Shown in pieces: positions 22,520-33,839 of a stretch of DNA of 64,000 bases (the stretch's first letter is position 1; each line of letters opens with the position of its first letter). A program made the translations under genes and the position numbers. The notes below the pieces were generated by a model that was not told the DNA's origin, ran no database searches, and was given only the letters and a program-made list of their open reading frames with translations. Origin of the DNA: Paragonimus westermani (taxonomy: Eukaryota > Platyhelminthes > Trematoda > Plagiorchiida > Troglotrematidae); NCBI GenBank assembly GCA_008508345.1, contig QNGE01001253.1, positions 116,088 to 180,087 on the forward strand, given 5' to 3'.

Positions 22520-25500
22520 GTAATTTTTTCCTCTTGCCCATCCACAATCGTTTCTTCATTAACCTTGCACAATACTTTTATATATCATAATGTGGCACGT
22601 TTGTCACCCTTTGTGGGTTTTTCATGTCAAGTGTGTTCTATATTCCTCCAAAACAAACAGTCCTATTGACGAATTTCCTGCATAATATTCCCATAAAACA
22701 ACCATCATAACTTTCGGCTCGGTGGATGAGAGGCCGTCTGAAGAGCACGAGGTTTTGTCTGCTAAACCCATTTTAAACCCGTTCACTAGAAGTTCTTGGA
22801 TAAAGATGGAAATGGCTACGGTATAGTAACATTTTCAGGAGCAGCGTTACAAAATATCATGAAATTAGATAAGGAACACGTGGAGCGGTACTCTAGGAAG
22901 CAGTGTGATACAGTGGATATGCTAAGCATTAATTGCCATCTGCTTTGATACATAATCACGGTTCGTGAGTTTTCTTTCCCGAAGTGTGTGGAGTTGAAGA
23001 GACATGACACGATGGAAACGGCTGTCTGCGATTTAGTTGTTAACTGGGATCAGCTAGGTGTGGAAACTCCCCTCTGGTCCTGGTGGATACCTGCTGGTTT
23101 GATGGTCAATCATAAGCGTTTATCATTTCTTTTCACACCGGCATTGAAAGTGAATGACCATGAAGCAGGTTTGCCAAGTTCCAGAAATCGATCATGGCGG
23201 TTACATGTGTCACCTCTGCTCACCAAATCAACTGCAAATCCGAAGTGGTCAACTTTATATTGAAAGAGATTGACCACTTTGGATGCCTCGTTATAGAAAC
23301 ATGCGTAATTCACGGAACTGCTGTTAATTCACGCTCAAAGAAATTGGTAATTTTTACAATTGCGCTAGGGTGCATTTCTCTGAAATGGATACACTACTCG
23401 ATGGCAGTAGTCTTCAGGTTTTTCCTTAGAGTTTATATCCGGCAAATCAACCGTCTTGCCCCTAGTTGCAGTCGTTCGTGCTGAATCAGAAAATATTTGT
23501 GGATGGCATCTGAGATTTCAATTCCTTTTTAAAACGAGGGAATTCCACTCAATCAGAAGTGGCCACGTGAACAGAACTAAATACGGGTATAGAGTGGACA
23601 CCTGATTCTACAACCTTCGTGTGCCTGTACGGGTAGACAGGAAAAGTGCAAACTATCGACATGGTGTTATCGATCAGCTGTGTTTGCACACTGCGCAAGC
23701 TGCGGTTGGTTGGCTTGGCAGACAGACGATGAATTGTCCACACGTAGAAATGTAAAAGTACTGTTTGGCCTTGCCTACCATCACTCCATTGGTTTGTAGG
23801 TATAAGGATAGGTATGGAAATGATTCGTGCCGGAAGTTCCGGAGCCAACATTTCATAGTCAGTCTAGATCTGAGTTGAACGCATGGGGTACCAGTTTACT
23901 GGAAAAATCGGTTCGCTGACTTCTTTTCCTCTTCAGTTCAACTTATTGAGAGATGAACACAAATTCCAGTATAGTATAGCTTCGATTCATGTTAACTGCC
24001 GAGTACAACATCCGTGGTCATGGTTGGTATTCACCATATTGACAGAAAACATCAAATGTTGAAGAAGAACAAACTTACGCATTTCTCAAATTTGTTTTTA
24101 CATTAGCAATAAAAAAAATAAGGGGTTAGATTTTTTGTTTGTAATTATTCCTGCTTGTGTGCTATCACTGTGTTGATTCGTGATTAGGTTGGAAGTTAAG
24201 TGTTGTTCAAACTGTAAAAAGTCTTAATAAATTAATAACTTGAACGCACTCCGCTTCACGTCCTTATAAAACAAAATAAGTTGTTCACACTCATTTGTCT
24301 TCGATCGATTATGCACCATTTTGCCCACCAGTACTATGCTCCACCAATAAGAGTAGAAAAAAATTAGCAAAACATACCTGCGGACAAAATCTAAAGTTTT
24401 CAGAAATCTGTGCAAACAAGACTTGTTTACACCATTTTGGTGCGAACCAACTGCGTAACTAAGTGGTCACATCCCACAATTTTGAACAGCAAATCTCATT
24501 CATGATCACATGTCAGTGGTCTGAACAGTTTTGTAACGGAACTAGAAGAACTTTCGCTATAGTTCATCTTCGCAATTACTGATAGTCTTCTGTTACATAC
24601 AATACTGAGCAACCGTGTACAAAATAACCTGCTAGTTCCGCTGTGTAGTTACTTTTAAGAGGGACAAAATTGCAGGAATGAAACCACAGATAAGTGAACA
24701 AAATTAAAGAGAATTATTCATGATTATCCATGAATATTCTGCTTTTCCCGTAGCATTTTGTTACACTGATGACTGCGTCACTGCACAAGTTGTGGCACAT
24801 ACAGATCAATGAGCAAAATACGGTGCAGCATTTGATAAAACCATACATCAGTGTTTTGTTCACTCGAGAAACAATTTGCCTAGCATAATCGTATTCACCC
24901 ACATGTGGCTGGTTTAATCGTAGGGAAAAGTTTAGCAATAACAAAGAATACGTCACCGTTCGAGTAGCTTAGGATTCACCTGCATTTACATACAGCGAAC
25001 ATGACGCGACAAGGATTTCACTCCATTAAGCTCAGTTTTGGCTAACTTCTCACGATCATAGTAAAAGAATAACTAACTGATATCATTTCACAACTGTTCT
25101 ACTGTGGACGCTACGTAGACGATACTTGAGTCTTCTTCGGAGATGAAGATCTACTACGGCTTGACAGAGTCTATTTAAAATATTTTGGTGACGTGTGAAG
25201 CATCATACTCATTATACTCCTCACAGAAAAGGCCGACGAATCAATAAGACGCAGCTAACGTCGTCAGATCAACAAACACAGTTCGCCAGTTTCAACCCGG
25301 TGAGATATAAGCAGGGTATGGTAAGAACATTGTTAACCAGAGCGTGCCGCATTTGCACATTCGACTGGGCTTAGTAACAACTAGAAGTTTCCATGACGAC
25401 TCTAGAATTTAATGGGTACCTCCAAAAGCTTTATTCATCTTAACAGTGAATAGAAACCGAAAAACGCTAAGATCTATTAGTTCTCTGAGAAAGTTAAGAA

Positions 25501-26500
25501 TATATATACATAGTTACCCCTCAAAGGAGGCATTCTGACGTTGCGGGCAACCCAACGAGTTATCCGATCGTTGAGAGGGACACAATGCTGTCGAATGACG
25601 GGCCTTTAATCACACACAGGTTACTCGTGTCCATAATCAGAAATCACCATGCTGACCGCACTAATTAATTCTCATTAAACTGCAGGGAAAGTCAGGTAGG
25701 CAGAACAAATAGATAGCTGATCTCACAAACGAAGGAGCATGAAATTAAATGGGTTCACAAACCGGTCTCACAACCGGACGCTGTAGTCACAGGGAATCTT
25801 AACTGGCCACAGTGTGAATTTGACCTTAACCTTCACCACCATAGTGCGTCATCTCAACCGACGATTGTTAAATTTTCTTAAAGCCGTCCCCATAAACCGG
25901 TACAAACTTGTCTTGTGTGCACAAAGCTGTGTTTAAGGACCTTAGGCTGCTATGACCTTAAGTTAAAGTGGGTGTCATTCAGGCCACATGGTTTGATATT
26001 TGTTGTTCGGTTCTTTGTTCATACCCTCCCAATTATTGTTGAGGTTGGGCGGAAAATTTTCTGTTATGGGTCACCTGGTAATGACGATCCAATACGAAAT
26101 GTTATTATCAACCACCGTTCGTCTTTCAACTGCTTTGTTCAAATTACCTAAGAGATATAACTGTTTCAGGTATGGACGGCCAAAAACAGACGAATTTCTT
26201 CAAAAAACAACCGTTGTTTGGTTAGTCTAACAGAGTAGGTTGCTTCTGCCTAACTGAGATATCCTGGTCATGGGGTTGTCGACTAACTTTAACAAAGCGC
26301 TTCTGTTCATTCATATTTTTTAAACTGATCGGACAAGCCTAACACTACCCACAAGTGATTGTGACTGAACGTTTTGATGTGAATAATCGACCACGCTTGA
26401 TGTGAGGTGAATGGCTTTGTTATCAACACGGTTTCCTTGTGCAAAGATGCACTACACACATGCCTTGATGAATGATGAAAAGGGCCACTTCTTCCTGCTT
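22520..26500. other. Long stretch without a recognised gene
   Basis: Only short frames are present and no domain is recognised. It contains the imperfect 13-bp inverted repeat at 23,240-23,282. Overlapping plus frames at 25,915-26,230 end near a TTTCAG|GTATGG donor-like site, but no phase-consistent partner exon could be fixed. Confidence 0.35.
23240..23282. repeat. 13-bp inverted repeat (one mismatch)
   Basis: The arms CCGAAGTGGTCAA (23,240-23,252) and TTGACCACTTTGG (23,270-23,282) pair over 13 positions with one mismatch. Ten consecutive pairs sit next to a 17-base AT-rich loop. It could fold in RNA or be a small inverted repeat; nothing around it identifies a role. Confidence 0.6.
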
Positions 26501-26514
26501 CTTCTTCCTGTCAG

Positions 26515-26546
26515 TAGGCGTTTCTGGATCCGACGGCTATCATCAG
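26515..26546 (-). other. Hammerhead-like core pair, probably decayed
   Basis: On the minus strand CTGATGA is followed 15 bases later by GAAACG, the two core blocks of a hammerhead ribozyme in the right order. The intervening segment contains GGATCC but no convincing stem II, and the arm after GAAACG gives only a weak CCT/AGG pairing. It resembles the motif at 16.25-16.30 kb and may be another relic of the same repeat type. On the plus strand the same bases could be misread as a micro-exon between AG and GT. Confidence 0.3.
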
Positions 26547-26762
26547 GTATGAATCTGAAACCCAAAACTCCAGTCAGTGATACCAACAAGAGACAATCTA
26601 CCAGGCGAACCCTGGCCTTTGCATACTAAGAAGTAATGATCTATCTCGCTTTATCCTGGCAACTCCAATATTGTTCTACCATCTTTTTATAACACTTTCC
26701 ATTTTCCTACGCTTTAATCATATGCTACTGTGATATGTCACTTTTGCTATCTTAATTTCCAG

Positions 26763-27317
26763 TGTTTAGGTCACGGTAAATTCGAACTTCCACCGTGTAA
26801 CTTTTTACCTGTTTTTATTGAGATATTCACGCTTAACTCAACAGTGACAGTAGAAGAACACTGTGCACTTGCACTCAGAGCTTCAGCGATGTGCCGCCAT
26901 TTCTTGTTGCTAGGTCAGCTCACTATAAATGGCTGATAACATTCAGGGAAATCATTATTTCACAACTGCAACACTAACAGATGTACAAATCTGTCAGTTC
27001 ATTATTCTAACTACAAGCCAATCGCTCAACTAATAAGGCATTTCGTCAGTAAATTAGAGGACAATTTGTTTTACTAGTGAAGTAGGAGAATATCCGAAAG
27101 CCGTCTGTTCACACTGTCATAAGCACATGTGCTTGGAATAGACAAGCTGATGCTAGTGAAGTAGGTGCTCAAGGGTCAGCTAAGTTCAAAGCAGAGATAA
27201 CAGTATGGAACTCTTTTACTCTGTAAATCTGTTTTGTTTTTTGCAGTTTGTGTTTGCTGTTCTAGTGGATATTCTGCCGCTGGAAAGACTGGGAAAAAGT
27301 TGGAGCAGTTTTTGTGA
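26763..27317 (+). CDS. Possible two-exon 3' end of a host gene, unrecognised
   Basis: The first exon candidate (26,763-26,913) follows a very good acceptor (TTGCTATCTTAATTTCCAG). It is open for 50 codons and can leave at GCTAG|GTCAGC. The second (27,247-27,317) follows an excellent pyrimidine tract and TTTTTTGCAG and continues in phase for 22 codons to TGA, with a basic C-terminus (GKTGKKLEQFL). A different frame of the second exon is also open, ending at TAA or at a CAA|GTAAGA donor, so the phase is not unique. No domain is recognised. Acceptor quality makes it one of the better candidates. Confidence 0.25.
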
Positions 27318-27799
27318 ACTAAATGGGCGCAGAAGAAACAACTGCAGACGACTCAAGTAAGAATTGACAAGTCAAAACGTGCCTCATTTCACACACACGA
27401 AATCGTGTGTAACTGAATATTCGGTGCATGAATGTCTCAGGCGTGTAGAATCTGGTTGACCAAGAGCCGACAAATCGTAAAACCTGGTCACTGTGGAAGC
27501 TCATGATTCAATCCATGAAGCCCCCGATTTTATTTACGTCACTAATAGACCCAACTGTATATATTCGCTTTTAGAAGTCAAACAAACTATAGTTTCATCT
27601 AAAAACCATTAAATGGTACTCTTCTTTATTTGGTAGATATTATTACGATGATCTTGGCACCGTGCACCATGACTAAGTGATGTTTACACAGACAACAGGT
27701 AAGTAGACAACTGGAATACACACACTCGGTTGATCTTTCGACTCGTCTGATTGTACACTCTGCTGGCTCACCTCCAGAATGCGATTAGTTTCGATCTAG

Positions 27800-28143
27800 T
27801 TAGTCGGCAATATGACGCTTAGGCAGATCAGCTGCTCTCTTGGACCAACTTTTTGCATGAATTGGTCGCGACACTCTTGATATAGTATGCTGCCGACAGG
27901 AAAAGTTTTCTGAACAGAAATGAGAAGGTGAACATGACACTACTGTACGAACGATAACATCTAGCAGCTCCAAGGTGTTGGTCAAGATATCGGAGGAACA
28001 CAAAATTACACAGTGGACATAGAGCGCTGGTAAGTCTGTAATTATGGTCTCCCGTTGAGGATGTGTACACTTACCGAAGTTATCGCTGATTTTCAAGATG
28101 CAGTGTGCGAAAATTGCACGGGAGGCCTGCTCATTCGGTTCTT
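27800..28143 (-). CDS. Possible two-exon 3' end of a host gene, unrecognised
   Basis: On the minus strand a 69-base segment (28,143-28,075) lies between CACTAG and TTCG|GTAAGTGT, a near-consensus donor. After a 165-bp gap a strong acceptor (CACCTTCTCATTTCTGTTCAG) opens 36 codons (27,909-27,800) to TAA in the same phase. Another segment of 36 codons at 28,895-28,788, between TCGTACAG and CGCCA|GTAAGC, could be an upstream exon, but its phase needs a further exon in between. The protein is basic near its end (SWSKRAADLPKRHIAD). No family is recognised. Confidence 0.2.
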
Positions 28144-28899
28144 CTAGTGATCAGACAATTCAAGAGACGTAAGCTCTTTGTTTATCTATAGCAATGCTAG
28201 CATCTATTAGTTTCGAAACAACAAATACAATGTTTGGAATGAGAGTAATTCCATAGAACATATATGTTTAAGATGAGGATTATAGCCCAGACCTCCAGAA
28301 ATTTTACTGATATGAATGTTCCATTCTTATGCGCAGCATCGTTCCATAATGAATTTGAAAGACCTATCTTCAGGTGGCTCCAAATTAGCTGTTATGACGG
28401 TGAATAAATACATTCGGATAGATAATATTAAAAGACGTGTGCGACAAGATCCTCTAACAGTGTTCGCGAATCTCTGGGATAAGATCCAAATGCACTTCTT
28501 GGGTTTTCGGGAGGCGCAGCCCCTAATGAAACATACAGGACGATTTGCGTAATCTCGATCGACTGGGTTTCGTGGGTATCATTATCTGCATGACGGTGTA
28601 AACTTACAGGTGGAATCGAAAATCAACTTTGAAATGAAGCTGAAAGACTTCGGTCCACACTGCCTGAGGCAGAGTTATGGTTGAGTGGATGGTTCTGTAT
28701 CATTCCAGTAAACCAACCAGATTACAACTGTTACTGGTGACGTGCACGCTTCTGCTCAGTCGAAACCGTTTTTTGCAAAATGCTTACTGGCGTTCCCACA
28801 ACGCGACTACCACGTATGGACTTCTCGTCTGATACGCTCTGTTTTGACTTAAACAGTGGTGCTCCCGCCCTATCCATTTGGGGTTCGACTTCGAACTGT

Positions 28900-30100
28900 A
28901 CGAATGAGCACGTAGTGAACAGGGCGATCCAGTATACACAGACTACACTCACAAGACAGAAAGCTATTTGAGTATTCAGGTTTGGATGTGAAAATGGTAA
29001 AAATTTCGGTTTTCTTTGGTATAGATAGTCAGTGCTGCAGGTACTCGCTACAAGCAAACAAAAAGCTGGAACCTGACTTATTCGGGTAAGTTCCTTAACT
29101 GAGGTAAGTGCTGGAACCTTTCGTAAACGATAATCGTAATACACTGCATCATCAGTGAATCAGTGTGTTTCTGCACCATCAGAGTAGCGCATTAACGTCT
29201 AATTTCCCCGAAGGTCATTTTATAACAGAAAATGGATTAACAGATCAGCTTGGATCTCCACTGCAAGGTAATGAAAATTTCTGATCAGTACGGGTGTACA
29301 ATGTCCGCCTGACAGCTAACTAGTTACGACAGCTTGCATGTGGGTGGTACAAGGAAAGGGGATGGCAATATCTTTGGACAATATATTTCCTGCCGAACTG
29401 GCCATACAAATTCCTTAGTCCGGTCCATAGTAAACGGTGCTGGCCAAAGGAAGTCGAGAGAATCGCCTGGGAATATTTGTACTGTACTTACTGCGCCTGT
29501 CTTGTAAAAACTCGTGAGACGACTCGTACTTCTGTATTACCCACCTGCTAATCGGGCATACAGTTAAGGACGTAAGGATTAATATAACGGATGCCATCGT
29601 TTGCATTAATTACCGTCACGAATCGTCGCCATTTATGCTACGGCAATCTGCTGGATAGTTGTAATGAGGGCTTACATTACAGGGTGGTGCAAATCAGCGA
29701 ATAATTTTTGTTTATACATCCCTGTCTTGATATACGGCAGTAAACAACACGTACGATGATTTGTGACTATAAGCAAGAAACAAATATACACTCACGTAAT
29801 CATAAAACGCTGAAACAGACAAATAGGTGCTCATTTGGTAATTTGTGGGATGGAGTGGAAAGAAAACTGTGGGACATGTGGTGCGGTTTGTTTTTCATGC
29901 ATGTGCTAATCGTGTAAAATCAAGTCGTATACACAATTAGGCAATGTCCGAGTACGGCAACAGTATAATTAAGACGTTAGTCAGTGCGTTGAACCACCAC
30001 CTCTTGGTATTGATGAGGCAGTGTTGGTGCAAACTTTGACTAGCTGAGTGTTCAACAAAGTCAGATAGGGCCAATCACTTTACTTGGTTTAAATGTACTG
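28900..30100. other. Stretch without a recognised gene
   Basis: A plus-strand segment at about 29,025-29,087 lies between CTTTGGTATAG and TTCGG|GTAAGTTCC and is open in two frames, too short to assign. Otherwise only short frames occur. Confidence 0.3.
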
Positions 30101-30199
30101 GTTATTCTCTATCAGGAGAATGAATATACTGCTAAAGCCTCTGCGCCGGCATCTACCGGTACACAGGACCGGCAAGCGGAATACAGCCGTTCAGAAGGC

Positions 30200-30600
30200 G
30201 ACCAGATATGTAAATCTAACGCTGGTCTGTCGGCGCATGCTCATATGCTTCGGTGCAGAGGTGATGTAAACCAGGAAGTAGATATTCAGGCTTTCTCATT
30301 TTTTGACCGCGCCAAATGTGGCTACAGCTTTTCGACCAAAATATATCTCAGTCAACATCGGAGGCATGCATATCCCGACGTACGCAACCGCGAGAAGCTC
30401 AAGTGCATGAAAGTTGACGGATAAAATTAGTCTCAGCAAAAGTCGCCTCCCATTGTCAGAACTGACAATGAGCTGGCTCAATCGTGCTCCGCTCGAAGCG
30501 AAATTCATTACCGGCTCCTGTCACGTTCCCCCTGGCCGTACTCTGGAGGGCATTAGGACGCTTTTGAATGCCGTGATTTGGCGGAAACATACTATCCCCA
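30200..30600 (+). pseudogene. R2 N-terminal zinc-finger and Myb-like DNA-binding region
   Basis: CGYSFSTKIYLSQHRRHAYP with the following VRNREKLK matches the last C2H2 finger and N-terminal linker of R2 proteins. The first Cys of its CxxC pair has become Arg. An earlier finger survives as SNAGLSAHAHMLRC. After a shift, LSELTMSWLNRAPLEAKF and PPGRTLEGIRTLLNAVIW match the Myb-like W...L...PGRT.EGI....L..W pattern. In R2 these domains recognise the target site. The frame then runs into a stop near 30,693. Confidence 0.65.
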
Positions 30601-31027
30601 CTGCCAATCCAAACACCGCCCCGCAAACCAACAAGGTGTCGGATAATGAGTCTCAAGCTGCTGAGCATTGTGGGTGGTTTTCCTGTTTCGCCTAAACAGC
30701 CATAACCTAACTGGAATTCAATAGCGCAGCTTTTTTCACAACGATGAATTGCAGGCACTTTCACGAGGGTACAGGCGAATTAACTGCTTACCTTACACAG
30801 TTCACACACTCATCTGTGCACGTAGCGACTGGTCACTAGACGACGTGCTGGTGTCTCTGTAGGAACCTATATGACAAAGAGACGGGTGCGCAAAGCTAAC
30901 GACGCTGTGACCTAAACCGTGTAGATACAACGGAATAAAGGTTCTGTTTTGCAGTCTCTTCTAGAAGTGGGGGAACTGTTTACAAATCGAGCTGCAGGCC
31001 TCCACTGACAGTTCCAACGAGTACTGG

Positions 31028-31309
31028 TTCGAAGTATTATCGCCTCATCCGCACATTGATGAACGAACATCACGCAGAGTTCTGCCTCCGGACAGGTCTC
31101 TGGTCGACCCGATACTTGAAGGAGTTTTTCGCACACTGAAGAGCATGGAAAATAGCGCTCCAGGTTTCGATGAACTGTTGCCCAGTTACCTGAAACATGT
31201 GAAAATTGATGCCCTGGAAGGATATTTCAAACCCTTCATGTTGGCTGAAAGTTGTCCAATCCATATGCACCACTCCCTCATCACGCACGTTCCGAAAGTA
31301 GCGAACTGA
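31028..31309 (+). pseudogene. R2 reverse transcriptase N-terminal segment
   Basis: One open frame reads PHPHIDERTSRRVLPPDRSL, then LKSMENSAPGFDELLPSYL, then ALEGYFKPFMLAESCP and HVPKVAN before a TGA. It corresponds to the region just before and in the first polymerase motifs, including the conserved SAPGxD(G/E) stretch. It is absent from copy 1, which is truncated downstream of this point. Confidence 0.7.
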
Positions 31310-32186
31310 AGTCTATCGCCGCATATTCAGGGTTGATACACTGATTTCATGAAATACGCGTTTGCGATTGCCCGCTGTTCAATTCACGTTCCTACACCGT
31401 AATGACTATCTCTAGCCGACGCAAAACTCCTTGCACTCTCCCGGAACTCATGCGTCATGTTTTTTAACCTGGGTGCAGCCTTCATTGACGTATCCAAAGC
31501 GTCCGAATTTAAATCGAAAGGCTTTTGCCACGCTTGAAGACTTCCGCCTCCGGTCTCACACTAGTGTCCGCTAGCGTAACCCGCTACCACCACTCACATT
31601 CATCATGACAATACATGAGGTGTTGGCTCTATATCGACCGAAACTTGGTTACCAGTTCCACGACAACTGATCAGCGGTTTCGCGTACACCAACAGTTAGA
31701 TCACCCTGGCAAAGAATCCGACGCCGCCCCCCGAGAAGCTGAAAGCCGTCGCTAGCGCTCTGAAAAAATCCGCACTGATATCGACACGCAAAAGACTAAA
31801 CTCATGGTGATCTGTGGCGGCCATAAGCACAACACAAAAGCTAGGGACGACATTCAATCTGCTCGTTTTAATCACAGTCCACCGAAACACGCCCACAACT
31901 ATGGACTGTACAATCCGGCAACCCGGTCAGCCATGGCTCCGCCTTCTCACCCAGAGACACGATAACCAACAGTATCTACGCCCCAGTTTGCTTGGGCGAT
32001 CTGGGCGTCCCCATTATTCCCACCGAACGCAAATCACGATTGGAGAGACTGCGCCCCAATAAATGTTCATATCTGAGCAGCTTGGTCAAAGATGATTTGT
32101 TTGGTCCTAACGTGATGGATATCAACGTCTCGGCAGGTGTTCATGGTGTGGCAGTGACGAAGGAGGAGGAGGCCTGTGCGACGTGA

Positions 32187-32828
32187 ATGGATAAGCCTCG
32201 TCATACGCTGGACGGTCGTAGAGTTCAGGAAGTTTCCCACTCTCCACTCCTCATTAGTTGGCTGTGGAACCCGGACCACACTTCTTCAAGGATCGTTATT
32301 CAAACCATCCAGCTCCGATGTGATCTTCCTCGAACCGAAATCCGACATGCTCGTGCTGTCCGAAGCGACCACTCAGCATTCTGCCGTGGCAAATGCAGGC
32401 CACCGGAAATCTGCGCTCACATTCTCCAATCGTGCTGGGTCACCCACGATGTGCTTTGTGTCCGGCAGAACCGTGTGACCAGCGATCTGAGCTACACATT
32501 CCCCGAGGAGTTACGAGTATCAACAGCGAATCCATTCATCAAACCCGACGTGATCGCGATTGTTGTCAGTGCCGCTGCACTAGCACTGGATGTCAGTAAG
32601 GTGGACGACTACCGAATCCAATTAGACCGGATGGGCAAGGTTGTGAAGCACGGTACCGACTCCCACAATGCCACCATCCAGTCGGTCCTCCACACTATGG
32701 GCTGTGATGTGGACCACATTTCCAATTCACAGGTGATCATCACTTTTCATTGTGCCACATGTCTACCTTCTTGCAGTGCGGTTCTCCGACTGAGACTGTC
32801 TTCTAACACAGTCACTTCAGCAACTTAG
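32187..32828 (+). pseudogene. R2-type zinc knuckle and restriction-like endonuclease domain (copy 2)
   Basis: This 213-codon frame is identical residue for residue to the copy 1 domain up to the shared 3' junction at 32,816 and then differs. The CCHC knuckle (C66, C70, H78, C83) and the KPD...D nuclease motif are intact. Identity here is complete, while the first 350 bases of the shared unit carry about a dozen differences. Confidence 0.78.
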
Positions 32829-32890
32829 GAAAATTGTGTTAATACTTTCTAATTGCAACGAAAAGTTAAATCGCTAAAATCAGACTAACT

Positions 32891-32929
32891 CATATATATA
32901 TATATATGTGTATTTATGTATATATACAC
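32891..32929. repeat. AT/TATG microsatellite
   Basis: A run of AT dinucleotides (about eight units) grades into TGTATTTATGTATATATACACA. It lies 75 bases after the end of R2 copy 2. Simple sequence with no further meaning visible. Confidence 0.85.
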
Positions 32930-33710
32930 AAAATGCAATTGATAAATAAAAATCCAACAGAGCTATAAAAACGGTGAATTAATATGACGATGGAAGGTAT
33001 AAATTGACATATTTATCGCTTTTAAGTATAAAAATGTTAAAATATGGTAGGTAATGAATAGTGTACTCTTTGTGGTATATGACAGACTATGAGCACCATC
33101 AATAGCATCAATATCATCGATTACTGTGCTGCCATGTCTTTTAGTCACGTGATGTGATTCAAATGACCACAGTGATATCTTTCTGAACACAGCCTCCTGA
33201 TTAGGCGCCAGTTGACCAATGGATCTATAAAAAAATGGTGCATAAATTAGTGTCTTGGTTACGCATTGATTTGGGCAGTGCATTCACATGTGGCCTGTCA
33301 CGGCATTGAGTAACGCTATATCTTAGCAGTCTCGTTGGTTAATGCATTTTTGTTTCTCGTAGGATGAACTCAGTCGGCCAAATCTTCGTCTATTTAAAAA
33401 GTAGTAAACATTGGATACAGACAAGGAAGAGACCTAAGGAGAGTTCAGCAGACAACTGATGATGCTGGAGAGGTGAGCCGCGAGTTCGATCTAATCGGGT
33501 CAAATCAGCCCTCTTTACACTCAGAACTGGAACCGAGCCAGTGTTAGAGCAGTAGCCCGAATACCTACTTAAGGGACCACAGAATCCCGACCACTGGGGT
33601 TGCAGAAAAGTATGTGATTTACTTTCATTGTCTATCGACTGTTCGACTAGAATTCGTAAAGAGAAAAATTTCAGCGACCGATTTATCATCTTGCGAGCCC
33701 AACGACGGTA
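32930..33710. other. Stretch without a recognised gene
   Basis: A minus-strand frame of 99 codons (33,689-33,390) overlaps text with a weak A-box/B-box-like pair (AAGTAGGTATTCGGGC ... CGGTTCCAGTTC), so it may be a worn tRNA-like repeat rather than a gene. Confidence 0.25.
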
Positions 33711-33717
33711 ACTTCTC

Positions 33718-33830
33718 AGGTTAGTGGCTAGGTGTCCAGATTGCTCATCTTATACTTCCTCACATGTCGCAGGTTCGATTCCACGGCATACAATGTGCTA
33801 CTGAGAGCCAACTAGATCGAAACAGTCGTC
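33718..33830 (+). repeat. tRNA-like SINE head, diverged family A relative
   Basis: TTAGTGGCTAGGTGTCC fits a Pol III A box, and 39 bases later GCAGGTTCGATTCC is a near-perfect B box. The text after it (CATACAATGTGCTACTGAGAG) echoes the family A tag ATATGCACTACTGGCGA. The spacing is as in a tRNA gene, but no cloverleaf with a clear acceptor stem was found, so a SINE head is more likely than a tRNA gene. Confidence 0.45.
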
Positions 33831-33839
33831 ATCCACTTC

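Larger units (their letters stand above)
30110..32816 (+). mobile_element. R2-clade non-LTR retrotransposon, longer copy 2
   Basis: In order, the copy shows a zinc-finger segment (about 30,200-30,410), a Myb-like segment (about 30,440-30,600), the start of reverse transcriptase (31,028-31,309), a degraded palm, thumb, CCHC knuckle and restriction-like endonuclease. This is the full R2 domain order: DNA-binding N-terminus, polymerase, nuclease. The polymerase has an internal loss: VFNLGAAFIDVSKA (motif A region) at about 31,460-31,502 jumps quickly to the motif B region shared with copy 1. From 31,523 on it matches copy 1 at a constant offset of 28,168 bases. No rDNA flank is visible. Stops and shifts throughout make it a dead copy. 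Confidence 0.82.

Noticed and set aside
26515..26546. 32-base micro-exon between CTTCCTGTCAG and GTATGA
   Set aside because: The same bases carry a hammerhead-like core pair on the other strand, and trematode micro-exons need transcript proof.
27642..27700. Exon between TTTATTTGGTAG and CAACAG|GTAAGTAG
   Set aside because: All three frames contain a stop, so it cannot be an internal coding exon.
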